Origin: Polyangiaceae bacterium
GTDB taxonomy: Bacteria > Myxococcota_A > Polyangia > Polyangiales > Polyangiaceae
Assembly (NCBI GenBank): GCA_025936115.1
Contig: JAICTZ010000024.1
Span: forward strand, 1 to 64,000
Direction of reading: 5' to 3'
DNA: 64,000 bases
The translations under genes and the position numbers were made by a program. Positions 50,922 to 60,009 of the stretch are shown here, piece after piece. Positions within the stretch are counted from its first letter, which is position 1, and each line of letters starts with the position of its first letter. The notes under the pieces are model-generated. The model saw nothing but the letters and a program-made list of their open reading frames with translations. It did no database searches and was not told where the DNA came from.

Positions 50922-51578
50922 TCAGCGCGTAATTTCGGAGAGGAACCTGAACGGCTCGAAGCTCTGCTGCCACCTCTGAAGCTCCGCGCGCAGCCCCTGT
51001 TCCGTCTCACTCGCCCGTTGAAGGACGCCGCGCACCGCGAGTACCAAATGTGGCGCGCTCTTCGCCGCGCCCGCGCCGAGCAACTGTGACAAGTGCTCAC
51101 GAAGGTTCTGGGGGATCGTGATCACCCCACGCATGTGCGCCCACTGCGCGTGAAGATTGAGCACGCGCGTCGGATCGACACGCAGGCGTTTCACGATGTC
51201 CGCAGGCTCCACGCCGTCGTCGAGGGCCGCGAAGACCTCTGCTGCTAGATCACCAGGGTCACGGTCGGTGCGGACCGACCGCCGCCGCGTAACGATCCTA
51301 TCGCGGACTTCCTCGACCGCTTCGACCGCGAAACGGTGGACCCCGCTCGCATCAATCGTCGGCCTTAGCCTTGCTTCGAGCCGCCGAACCTGTGTTTTGC
51401 TGATGCCGAGCTCGTCCGCGACCTGACCACGGGTAAGCAGCCTGGGTGACTGTGATGCCGGTACTGGTGCCGGCATCACGTCGGCGACGACCGTCGGTAC
51501 CGGATTTGCAGCGTCTTCGCCCGATTCCTGGTGTTTCTCGGCCCCGTTCTGCACCTGGCGACGCTTCAACTTCGACAT
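50922..51578 (-). CDS. MerR-like HTH protein with conserved C-terminal domain
   Basis: A 218-residue protein. Residues about 48-95 (LLTRGQVADELGISKTQVRRLEARL then ASGVHRFAVEAVEEVRDRI) form a MerR/excisionase-like winged helix. The later DGVEPADIVKRLRVDPTRVLNLHAQW block recurs in the chimeric remnant at 27932-28576, showing it is a mobile-element domain. A coiled C-terminal LRAELQRWQQSFEPFRFL follows. ATG 51578 lacks a clear ribosome-binding site. It may regulate the methyltransferase operon 194 bp downstream or the replicon. Confidence 0.68.
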   Translation of the reverse strand: MSKLKRRQVQNGAEKHQESGEDAANPVPTVVADVMPAPVPASQSPRLLTRGQVADELGISKTQVRRLEARLRPTIDASGVHRFAVEAVEEVRDRIVTRRRSVRTDRDPGDLAAEVFAALDDGVEPADIVKRLRVDPTRVLNLHAQWAHMRGVITIPQNLREHLSQLLGAGAAKSAPHLVLAVRGVLQRASETEQGLRAELQRWQQSFEPFRFLSEITR

Positions 51579-52798
51579 GGTTTGAGAACCATAGCTCCGT
51601 CTGGCACGTGACCCGGCACCCTTGTGTCGAACGCGTTCGGAACAACCGTGCCCGCGCGGCGTGCGAGCCTCCGCTCCACCCTCGCCGCTAGGTTTCGGGC
51701 ACTTGCGACACGCCGGCGTGCAGTCGTCCATGCGCTCTAAGTATTGGGAACCACTCCGCAGAGACTTACGTGCAGCGCGATGCGCGACGCTCTCGTGTCC
51801 CCGCTTGCCAGGCGACGCGTTCGGGACCAGAGTCGTCGTGCGGACAGGAGTCCGCGACCCCAATTCCTTTGGTCGGGATGGGTCGCAAGACACCTCTCGC
51901 CGCGCGACAAGGCGATGCGCAACGGCGATTTCGACAGCGTAGCTCACACGGGGGATGGCCGCCACAGCTGGGCCTGCGTCGACCAGCAGGGACTCGACGC
52001 TGAAGTGCAGCTCTTCGCGGAACTGTACGCCGTCGACGTGAGCGCGCTCGCACAGGGGCTTGAACTCTGCGCAAGTCTGCGGTGGATGGTGGCTCAAGGC
52101 TGCGGGCCCGAAGCAACAAGGGCGCTGCTCATTCAAGAGCGCGCCATCCAAGTCGCGCATGAGCTCCGCAAAGCTGCCGCCATAGCAAACCTTGCTGGCG
52201 TTTTCGCCGAGCAAGCGGCTGCCGCTCCTCACGCCCAGCGTGCATTCGTCGGGCGGCAGGAACCGCGTGTCCGTCCATGGGCTCGCCAGCAGCTCCGGCG
52301 TGCTGTCCGGCATCGTTACCGTCAGGAAGGCACGGATCGCGCGCCTCGTCTGAGGTGTGCAGGTCGTCGCCGCGCTCCGCGCCGTGTGGGTCGCCGTGTT
52401 TCGACGCGCGTCGCGCGGACGCCCGACCCGCCTGGCGAAGGCGACGGCCCAGACCCGCCACCAGCGTGGGGCGGCGATGAGCGGCACGCACACGCCCTCG
52501 CCGACCGCCCGCAAGTAGCCGCCCACGATTCCGATCGTGCAAGCTCGGAGTCCCGAGCCCCCGCCGGAGGCGCCCGTGTGCCCGTCGCCCGCGAGGTTGA
52601 CGCGGCGCCGCGCGGAGCCGCGGTCAAGGCCGCCCGTAGGGCGCCCGCGAAGCGGGCCGTAGCGGAGCGTAGGGCCTCGACGGCGGCGAGCACGGCGCGA
52701 CGCTGTGCGAGCGATGGGCCGTTGGCTGTCGCGTCGCCCAGCCCTGCAACCCGATCTCGGGAAGACACGAGTATCGTAACCCCTGCGGGGCACACGGG
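51579..52798. other. Unresolved 1.2-kb region upstream of rep, hairpin-rich near its right end
   Basis: Long open frames exist on both strands (plus from about 51921 reading ELRKAAAIANLAGVFAEQAA; minus from about 52317 reading MPDSTPELLASPWTDTRFLP) and I cannot decide between them. No family is recognised. At its right end GCCCGC-GAA-GCGGGC (52643-52657) and CCCC-TGC-GGGG (52780-52790) form hairpins just before the Rep gene. That is where a rolling-circle double-strand origin could lie, but no nick-site consensus is identified. Confidence 0.35.
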
Positions 52799-53944
52799 GT
52801 GGGAGCCGTGAAGGCTGTCGGCCGTGCAGAGACGAGGCTGCGGAGCGACGGCCGTCGTCCGCTGACGCGAGCCCAAAGGCGACGCCAGAAGCTCACCATG
52901 CAGGATGGCCTTCGGCCCCTGCAGTGCGACCGCGTTGCCAAGTGCGGACTCGTTCGCATCGCCACGCACGTCGAGCTGCGGAAGCGCACCGACCATCCAC
53001 ACGCCTACTTCGAGAACGTCCTCGTTTGCGGGAGCGTCTGGGCTTGCCCGACTTGCGGCGCGAAGATCAGAGCAACTCGCGCCGAGGAAGTTCGAATCGT
53101 CGTCGAAGCGGTCGGGTTCGACCGCGTTGCCATGTTGACGCTGACGGTCGCGCACGGCCTCGGAGACGGCCTGCGCAGCGTTCGAGCTGGCCTCACGAAC
53201 GCGATGCGCCGATTCGTTCGAGGAAAACCCTGGACGCGGTTCAAGGCACTCAACGGAATCGTCGGTTCGATTCGTGCGCTCGAGGCGACACACGGTTTTC
53301 AGAACGGGTGGCACCCGCATCTTCACGTGCTGCTCCTGCTGGATGCACCGGTCGCCAGCCGGCTCGACGATGCTCGCGAGTGGTTGAGTGAGCGGTGGAT
53401 TCGGTGTGTTGCAACCGAACTTGGTCCTCAGCATGCGCCAGACACCGTTCACGGCGTCGTGCTGACGCGAGTGCACCGGGCGAACTACCTCGCGAAGCTC
53501 GGTCTCGAGCTCACCGCACCTGGACGCGGAAAGCGAGCAAAGCCTGACCATCGCACGCCTTTCGAAATCGGTTGGGACTACGCCACTCAACGCAACCCGA
53601 CGGATGCAACTCTGTGGAGGTCCTACTGCGAAGGCATGTTCAGGGCGAAGGCACTCACGTGGTCTGCAGGCCTTCGCAGACGATTCGGACTCGGCAAGGA
53701 TCGCGACGACAAAGAACTCGTCCGGGACCGCGCTGCGACGAGCGAGCTCCTCGCTAGGATCAACTCCCAAGACTGGGAAGTCCTGCGGCGTGATCCTGGG
53801 GCACGCGCCGCGCTGCTCGAGATTGCCGAAGGCGAAGGGGCGCTTGGCGTGCAGGAAGCGCTGGCCGGCCTTTTCGGAACGACTTCGGAATCTGACGATG
53901 ACTGGGGATTCGTCTCGACTCCCGGCAAGCCGGACGTGGATTGA
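52799..53944 (+). CDS. rep: Rolling-circle replication initiator (Rep)
   Basis: A 381-residue HUH endonuclease. VCGSVWACPTCGAKI (77-90) is the zinc-binding segment seen in Rep_1-type proteins. LTLTVAH is motif 1, WHPHLHVLLLLD is the HUH motif with H172, H174 and H176, and NYLAK carries the likely nicking tyrosine Y230. It nicks a plasmid double-strand origin. GTG 52799 starts the frame. Followed by TGATG overlap with a small gene and then the serine recombinase, so this end derives from an integrating rolling-circle element. Confidence 0.9.
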   Translation: MGAVKAVGRAETRLRSDGRRPLTRAQRRRQKLTMQDGLRPLQCDRVAKCGLVRIATHVELRKRTDHPHAYFENVLVCGSVWACPTCGAKIRATRAEEVRIVVEAVGFDRVAMLTLTVAHGLGDGLRSVRAGLTNAMRRFVRGKPWTRFKALNGIVGSIRALEATHGFQNGWHPHLHVLLLLDAPVASRLDDAREWLSERWIRCVATELGPQHAPDTVHGVVLTRVHRANYLAKLGLELTAPGRGKRAKPDHRTPFEIGWDYATQRNPTDATLWRSYCEGMFRAKALTWSAGLRRRFGLGKDRDDKELVRDRAATSELLARINSQDWEVLRRDPGARAALLEIAEGEGALGVQEALAGLFGTTSESDDDWGFVSTPGKPDVD

Positions 53945-54177
53945 TGTCGCGCAAGGCGCCTGGCAACCCCAGCGGTACGGTCCCGCGACGCAGCGGTGAC
54001 CTCGTGTTGCCAGGACCGCGAAAGCCGCGTTGCTGCGCACCCGTACGGGCGGAGCCAGACGCATCCGCTATCCTTTCGTTCTTGGACGAGCTTGGTCGCC
54101 TTACCGCAAATCTCTGGGCCGAGGGGCGCCTTCATAACTTCCCTAACCGCAAAGAAACGCCCGATGACGATGACTGA
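53944..54177 (+). CDS. Small acidic-tailed protein between rep and recombinase
   Basis: A 77-residue protein (MSRKAPGNPSGTVPRRSG..., ILSFLDELGRLTANLWAEGR, ending in DDDD). It begins within the rep stop (TGATG) and overlaps the recombinase start by 14 bp. The basic N-terminus and acidic C-terminus suggest an accessory factor such as a DNA-binding or recombination directionality factor. No family recognised. Confidence 0.6.
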   Translation: MSRKAPGNPSGTVPRRSGDLVLPGPRKPRCCAPVRAEPDASAILSFLDELGRLTANLWAEGRLHNFPNRKETPDDDD

Positions 54178-55815
54178 CCCGGAACAGTCGGTGGTGATCT
54201 ACGCGCGCTACTCGAGCGACCGGCAGGATGCGCGCTCGATTGACGACCAGCTGCGCAGATGCCGGGCGTACGCGGCGACCAACGGCTACAGCGTCACGGG
54301 CGAATACAGCGACGCGGCCATCACGGGCGCGCATGCTCAGCGTCCCGACATGCAGCGACTGCTGGCGGATGCTCGCGCTAGAGGCGGAGCTCCGTTCCGT
54401 GCCGTGCTCGTTGACGATCTCTCGCGGCTTTCACGCGACCTCGGTGACACATGGCAACTGGTCTTCAGAGATCTGGCCGCGGTGCAGGTAACCGTCATCG
54501 ACGTGACGACGAACATGGCCTCCGACGGCGCCGGAGCGCGGCTGATGTTCGGCGCGATGGGCCTTGTGAACGACACCTTTCTTCAGCTGGTTCGCACCGA
54601 AACCCATCGCGGTCTCGAGGGTCGGGCGCTCGGCGGCTTTTGGACGGGCGGGCGTTGTTACGGTTACGCAACGGTCGCCGAGGACAACCCGCCGGACCCC
54701 GAGCGGCCACGCAAGCGCTTGGTCATCAACCCGAGTGAGGCGGCGACGGTCGTGCGCATCTTCCGCGACTTCGCCGAGGGCGTTTCGCTCAAGCGGATCG
54801 CTGCGGCGCTGAACGATGAAGGCCTACCCGCTCCGAATGATGGCGGGCGCGGCAACAAATATGGCCATGGGTGGGGGCACACCACGGTGCGCGCAATGCT
54901 CGGCAACGAACGCTATTGGGGGCACTTCGTGTGGAACCAGTCGAAATGGGTGCGCGTCCCCGGCCGTAAGAGCAGGCGACGCGTAATGCGGCCGGAGGGG
55001 GAGTGGGTCGCGAGCGAGCACGCCGAGCTCGCCATCGTGTCACGCGAGCTTTGGGATCTCGTTCAAGCAAGACTGCGGCGCACGCGCGCGCAATTGCGAG
55101 GCAGACCGGCCGGGACCGGCGCGCGACCGAGCCTGGTCTCTGGATTGCTCCGCTGCGGGGTGTGCGGCGGCAGCATGACGGTCGTACGCCGCAAGGTGAA
55201 AGCTGGCGTTTCATACGCAAGTCTTGGCTGCACTTCGCACGCGTCGCGTGGCCCCGCCATCTGCCCCAACGCGCTCTCCGTCTCCGAGAAGAAAGCATCG
55301 CGCACGCTCGTTGGCGCGTTGCGCGAGAAGCTGGACAGGCCCGAGTTCATCGAACGGTTCATCGCCGCCTTCCGGCAGCGCTCGACGGAGCTTCGCACCG
55401 AGACTCCGAGCGCAGCTGCCGAAGCCGACCGTCGCGTTCGCGAAGCGGAGCGGCGAATCGCCAACCTCACGGACGCCCTCGCCCGCGTCGGCTGGTCCGA
55501 GTCCGTCGCCGCAAAGCTCCGCGACGAGGAGGCTCAGCTGGGCCTGCTCAAGGCCGAACGCGCGACGGCAGCAAGGTCTCGCTCCGAGTACCCCACCCCG
55601 CACCCGACTGTCATCGCGGGCTACCTCAAGAACCTGTTCGCGCTGCTCGACACCGACCCGGCGCGCGGCCGTGAGCTTCTCTCGCGCTTCATCTCCCCCG
55701 TCGTCATGACCCCAGAAGCCGAAGGCCCCGTGCGCCGTTACCGGGCTACCGGGGCCTTCAACTTGTCTTTCCTACTCGGTGCCGCCACTGCTGGCGGCGA
55801 CCGGCGCGGAAAGGA

Positions 55816-55837
<22 letters not shown>
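54164..55837 (+). CDS. Large serine recombinase
   Basis: A 557-residue recombinase. The N-terminal catalytic domain has VVIYARYSSDRQ with Ser17 and DDLSRLSRD. The Recombinase domain (VVRIFRDFAEGVSLKRIAAA) and zinc ribbon (LLRCGVCGGSMTVV...GPAICPNA) follow, then a coiled coil (LRDEEAQLGLLKAERATAA) and C-terminal strand region. Start ATG 54164 (MTMTDPEQ) fits family length. Its final seven codons and stop lie in the antisense of the tRNA-fMet gene, so part of the C-terminus (GKDGCAGRI) is coded by the chromosome side of the junction. Confidence 0.92.
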
Positions 55838-55892
<55 letters not shown>

Positions 55893-55904
55893 TCAGAGGC
55901 GGGT

Positions 55905-55932
55905 ACCTTAGTCGCGGCGGGGGGGTTGTCAA
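55905..55932 (-). promoter_or_regulatory. Promoter of tRNA-fMet
   Basis: On the minus strand a perfect TTGACA (55927-55932) and TAAGGT (55905-55910) are separated by 16 bp, with the tRNA 5' end 12 bp downstream. Confidence 0.6.
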
Positions 55933-56144
55933 GCATCTCGACGCGGAGAATTTCCGAGCAGGTTTCAGCAGTTTTACTGGGATTTGCGAGCGCCGTGAGC
56001 TAGCGCCGAACCGCGCCGCTTCGGTTTCAGGTAGCGCCGCCGAACACGCGACGAACCACGCCGTCTTCCACGCCGCCGTGCGCCGCTCGACACGCGACGA
56101 ACCCACGTCGCCCTTCAGGTCGCGCCACGCCGTCGAGCGACGCC

Positions 56145-57800
56145 CTACGCCGTCTGCGGCTGCTCGACCTTTGGCGCGGGCTCGCGCAGGAATTCGTCGA
56201 CAGCGGCGTAGAACTCCGCCGGCAAGAAGGGCTTCGGGACGAATTGTTCGGTCTCGCGGAGCGGGCGGATGCGGTCGCGCTCGGCGTAGCCGGACATGAA
56301 GAGGACTTTGAGATCGGGGCTGCGGCTGCGGACGGCGTCCGCGAGTTCCATGCCGGTCATGCCGGGCATGACGATGTCGGTGACGAGGAGGTCGATCGGC
56401 GAGCCGTGCGCGTTCGCGACTTCGAGGGCCTGTTCGGCGTCGCGCGCTTCGAGGACGCGGTAGGAGCCGATGCGGAGGACGTCTACCAGGAGTTTTCGTA
56501 CGTCGTCTTCGTCGTCGACGATCAGGATGGTTTCGACGGTGGGAAGGCAGGGGACGTAGTCGGATTTTTCGATTTTGGACGGCGTGAGCTCGGAGGCGCT
56601 GTCGACGGCGCGCGGCAGGTAGATGGTGAAGGTGCTGCCGTGGCCTTCGCTGCTCTTGAGGGTGATGCCGCCGCCGCTCTGACGCACGATGCCGTCGGCC
56701 GTCGCGAGGCCGAGGCCGGTGCCCCGCCCGACGTCTTTGGTGGTGAAGAAGGGCTCGAAGATGTGCTTGCGCGTGGCTTCGGGGATGCCGGTGCCCGTGT
56801 CCGAGACGGAGAGGGCGACGTAGGCGCCGTTATTGAGGCCTTCGACGGCCGCGTCTTTGGTGACTTCGTAGTCGAAGGTTTCGAGCGTGACGCGGCCGCC
56901 GTCGGGCATGTCGTCGCGCGCGTTCAAGGTGAGGTTCATGAGCACGTGCTCGATTTGGCCCGGGTCGGCGAGCATCGGGAATTTGGCGCCGAGCACGGTG
57001 ACGAGCTCGACGCGCTCGCCGATGAGGCGCTCGAGCATGCGCCGCGTGCCGTCGACGACGGCGTTGAGATCGGACGGGCGCGGGCGGAGCACTTGGCGGC
57101 GGCTGTACGCGAGCAGCTGGCGCGTGAGATCGGCGGCGCGGCGCGCGCTCGAGACGACGACTTCGGCATGCGACGCAAGCACGGAATCGTGAGCACTGCC
57201 GCGCTTCAAGAGGTCGGCGTAGCCCATGATCACGAGCAGACGATTGTTGAAGTCGTGAGCGACGCCGCCCACTAGCCGTCCGACCGTTTCGAGCTTCTGG
57301 GCTTGGAGCAGACTGCCTTCGAGCTTGGCGCGCTGTTCGAGCGAGCGCTTGTGTTCCTGAATGTCGATACAAGCGAGGATGGTGTAGCGCACGCGGCCGC
57401 GATCATCGCGCGCGCAGGAGAAGCTCAACTGCCCCCAACGCATCTCGCCGTCCTTACGGATGAAGCGCTTTTCGATGCGATAACGATCGATTTCCCCCGC
57501 CACGACGCGCTGGAGCAAGCGGCGTTCCGGATCCAGATCGTCGGCGAACGTCGTCGCCTTCCAGTGTTCATAAGGATCGGCGGCGAGCACTTCCTGTCGC
57601 GAAAATCCGAGGAAGTCGCAATAAGTCTGATTGGTATCGAGGAATCTGCCGTGCTCGAACGACGAAATCAGGTGCCCGACGAGGAGCCCGTCGAAGGCGT
57701 GGCGAAAACGCTCGCGCTCCTCCCCGAGCTCGTGCGTGAGACGGAAATTCTCGGCACGCAGGCGCGTCAGCTCGTCAACGATCGACGGATCCTCGGTCAT
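56145..57800 (-). CDS. PAS hybrid histidine kinase
   Basis: A 551-residue soluble sensor. A short coiled coil leads to a PAS domain (about 35-150, FLDTNQTYCDFLGFSRQEVL). The HisKA box VGGVAHDFNN has H182. The HATPase domain shows NLTLNARDDMPDGG, DTGTGIP and GRGTGLGLATADGI. A receiver domain with LLVTDIVMPGMTG (phosphoacceptor Asp) and FVPKPF ends the protein. No membrane segment, no adjacent response regulator, so it is an orphan cytoplasmic kinase. The 252 bp up to the tRNA hold repeated ACACGCGACGAACC but no gene. Confidence 0.93.
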   Translation of the reverse strand: MTEDPSIVDELTRLRAENFRLTHELGEERERFRHAFDGLLVGHLISSFEHGRFLDTNQTYCDFLGFSRQEVLAADPYEHWKATTFADDLDPERRLLQRVVAGEIDRYRIEKRFIRKDGEMRWGQLSFSCARDDRGRVRYTILACIDIQEHKRSLEQRAKLEGSLLQAQKLETVGRLVGGVAHDFNNRLLVIMGYADLLKRGSAHDSVLASHAEVVVSSARRAADLTRQLLAYSRRQVLRPRPSDLNAVVDGTRRMLERLIGERVELVTVLGAKFPMLADPGQIEHVLMNLTLNARDDMPDGGRVTLETFDYEVTKDAAVEGLNNGAYVALSVSDTGTGIPEATRKHIFEPFFTTKDVGRGTGLGLATADGIVRQSGGGITLKSSEGHGSTFTIYLPRAVDSASELTPSKIEKSDYVPCLPTVETILIVDDEDDVRKLLVDVLRIGSYRVLEARDAEQALEVANAHGSPIDLLVTDIVMPGMTGMELADAVRSRSPDLKVLFMSGYAERDRIRPLRETEQFVPKPFLPAEFYAAVDEFLREPAPKVEQPQTA

Positions 57801-58043
57801 CTGTCAGCGAGGCTACCCGTCCGTAGCACTTTCGCAATAGACACTTCGCCGTCACGCCACGCGACGGACAAGCGCGCGAGACACTGCGCGCAGCGAAGGA
57901 CAGAGCACATTGCGACACGCGCCGCCCATGTGGGACAGGGTGCGCGGGAGGTTCGTACGAATCGGACCCCGTCGCGGGTGGGTCCATAAAGACCCATTTC
58001 CATGTCGCCCGAGGTTTGGCATGAATGGCTGACGCGGCGTTAG

Positions 58044-58499
58044 ATGGCCTCCACACTGGATGCATTCAAGGCTCGCGATGATCGAGCGCAGCGAGCGCGC
58101 TCTCGCAATATCCGGCTGCTACGTGTCACGCGCCGCGAGGCACGCGCGGCCGTCGAGCGCGCCAAAGAGCTGGAAGCCGAGCTCGATCGCCCGAAAACTC
58201 GACGCGAGTGCCTAGACGGTCCGCGCCCGTGCCCGCACGTCGCGTGCCGGCATCATCTCTACCTCGACGTGAACCCGCACACGGGGACCATCAAACTGAA
58301 TTTCCCGGAGCTCGAAGTGTGGGAGCTCGCCGTGTCGTGCGCGCTCGACGTGGCTGACCTCGGCGGTGCGCCAATCGAGAGCGTCGGCGACTTGCTCAAC
58401 GTCACGCGCGAACGCATCCGGCAAATCGAGACGCAAGCCCTCGCCAAGCTGTCGTCGTTCCGCGATACGCGTCACCTGCGCGATTTTCACGACTTCTGA
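58044..58499 (+). CDS. Sigma-70 region-4-like DNA-binding protein
   Basis: A 151-residue protein. The N-terminal half is basic and helical. RRECLDGPRPCPHVACRHH begins a Cys/His-containing segment, then LDVADLGGAPIESVGDLLNV and TRERIRQIETQALAKL form the sigma region 4 HTH with its recognition helix. No region 2 is present, so it cannot act as a full sigma factor; such small proteins occur in delta-proteobacterial genomes. Convergent with the M50 protease gene. No strong ribosome-binding site. Confidence 0.8.
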   Translation: MASTLDAFKARDDRAQRARSRNIRLLRVTRREARAAVERAKELEAELDRPKTRRECLDGPRPCPHVACRHHLYLDVNPHTGTIKLNFPELEVWELAVSCALDVADLGGAPIESVGDLLNVTRERIRQIETQALAKLSSFRDTRHLRDFHDF

Positions 58500-58538
58500 G
58501 TCGTCGCCGACGCGCGATGTACGCCACGGCGTACGCCG

Positions 58539-59234
58539 TCACCCGTAAAGCTGCGTGACCACCCACGCGAGCGCGGGCCCCGCCACGTAATCGAAGAGGC
58601 GCCACGACGCGAGCAAGCCGAGGATCTCGAAGGCCGGCACTTCGCGCAAGCGGTCGTAAATCTTCGTCCCGATGCTCGGTACCGCCCCTTCGGCGACGAC
58701 GGCGCCGTCCAGCGGTGGAAACGGAATCAAATTGAAGAGCCCGAGCACCACGTTCAGCGTGAGCGTGATCGACAGAAAGCGTCCGGCAGCGCCGAGCGGC
58801 GAGCGCGGATTCGCGCCTTCCGGCAAGACGATCAGATTCGAAAACAAGAACTCCGTCGGCCGCGTGAAAATGCCGGCACCGAGCAGCCCGCGCATCGCGA
58901 AGAACGCCGCGAGCGCGAGGCTCAGATTCGTGAGCGGCCCCACGAGCGCCATCAGCGCGGCACGTCGCGGGTGAGCGCGCGCCCAGGTGGGATTCACCGG
59001 CACACTCGCCCACCCGATCATCGAACCGTTCAGCAGGAACGTGAGCACGGGGATCACGACCATGCCCATCGGCGAGCGCCGAATGTGCGGCAGCGGGTCG
59101 AGCGACACGTGCCCGCCCGCGTACGCCGTCGGGTCGCCGCCGCGGTACGCGACGAACGCGTGCGCCGCCTCGTGACACGTCGTGCTGAACACGAACACGA
59201 GGTACCAAATGATGAGATCGGCGAGCTGGTGCAT
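58539..59234 (-). CDS. M50-family site-2-type membrane protease
   Basis: A 231-residue membrane protein. CHEAAHAFVAYRGGD supplies the HExxH zinc site (H21-E22-x2-H25) in the first helix. LFNLIPFPPLDGAVV supplies the third ligand Asp. Five or six membrane spans fit the compact M50 group. Members cleave membrane-anchored regulators or remnants in the bilayer. It is divergent from the lipoprotein gene, 61 bp apart. Confidence 0.88.
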   Translation of the reverse strand: MHQLADLIIWYLVFVFSTTCHEAAHAFVAYRGGDPTAYAGGHVSLDPLPHIRRSPMGMVVIPVLTFLLNGSMIGWASVPVNPTWARAHPRRAALMALVGPLTNLSLALAAFFAMRGLLGAGIFTRPTEFLFSNLIVLPEGANPRSPLGAAGRFLSITLTLNVVLGLFNLIPFPPLDGAVVAEGAVPSIGTKIYDRLREVPAFEILGLLASWRLFDYVAGPALAWVVTQLYG

Positions 59235-59295
59235 GCGGGGTCGCGCCGGCTAATGACTCTCGACGCGTTCGGCGCGCTCACGTAGCATCAACTGC

Positions 59296-59721
59296 ATGCT
59301 AGGACGCCGTTTCCTGCTCGTGGGCCTACTCGCCGCGGCATGCGGTGGGCCGGCGACCCGGCTCGTGACCGTTCGGTCCCCCACCGGCCAGGGCAAAGTC
59401 GACTTCTCGGTGAAGAACCTGACCGACGTGCCCATCAACACCTTCTACCTGGCGAAGACCGAACGCGTCGAAGCCAACGGCAAGCACCAGGTCGACATGA
59501 ACACAGCCGAGGCCGAAGCGCTCTGGGGTCCGGATCTGACCGGTGGCGCCGTCGGCGTCGGCAAGACCGAGCCGATCGCAGTTCCTTCACCCGGCCGCTG
59601 GGACGCCCGGGCCGTGGACCGGGACGGGCGCGAGCAGCTGATCACGGGCCTGCACCTCGATGCCGGCGGCAAATACATCCTCGAGCTGTACGAAGGTAAC
59701 TGGCGCGTCTACTCGCCGTGA
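59296..59721 (+). CDS. Small lipoprotein
   Basis: A 141-residue protein with signal peptide MLGRRFLLVGLLAAAC and lipobox LAAAC (lipidated Cys16). The mature part is beta-rich (VDFSVKNLTDVPINTFYLAK, KYILELYEGNWRVYSP) and unrecognised. Expected on the periplasmic or outer-membrane face. A hairpin follows its stop. Confidence 0.75.
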   Translation: MLGRRFLLVGLLAAACGGPATRLVTVRSPTGQGKVDFSVKNLTDVPINTFYLAKTERVEANGKHQVDMNTAEAEALWGPDLTGGAVGVGKTEPIAVPSPGRWDARAVDRDGREQLITGLHLDAGGKYILELYEGNWRVYSP

Positions 59722-59725
59722 CCGT

Positions 59726-59751
59726 CGCGGGAGCTCTCGGCAGCTCCCGCG
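59726..59751 (+). terminator. Hairpin after the lipoprotein gene
   Basis: Nine-bp stem CGCGGGAGC/GCTCCCGCG with an 8-nt loop, 5 bp after the lipoprotein stop. No T-run follows. Confidence 0.55.
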
Positions 59752-59957
59752 GAGTCAGCCGTGGAGCCGCCTTTCCCTAGGCCGAACGGCCGCTGACGCT
59801 CACAACGACCGCCGATGTTGGCCCGCGAGGAGAACTCACTCAGAAGTATCGCGGGAGCGCTCGATTTATCTCATTTCTGCTCCTTGCAAAAAAGCAGATC
59901 CTCTTGGGCGTGGATGTGCTCATTTGTGAGTGAATCCACTGCAGATCGCGCGATTAT

Positions 59958-59977
59958 GCATGTTGCATGCAACGTGC
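59958..59977. promoter_or_regulatory. Near-perfect 20-bp palindrome upstream of the large gene
   Basis: A 12-bp perfect palindrome GTTGCATGCAAC at 59962-59973 is extended to 20 bp by GCA/TGC ends with one mismatched pair. It lies in a relatively AT-rich stretch (about 59850-59970), 33 bp before the next start codon, and fits a repressor operator. Confidence 0.5.
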
Positions 59978-60009
59978 TCTGTCGTTGCGTGTCGTGATAG
60001 CCTTCTGGC

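Noticed and set aside
50922-52793. Reading the HTH gene as one 623-residue protein starting at 52793
   Set aside because: The upstream part is arginine-rich without domain pattern. MSKLKRR at 51578 gives a sensible HTH protein. The middle segment remains unresolved and is reported as such.
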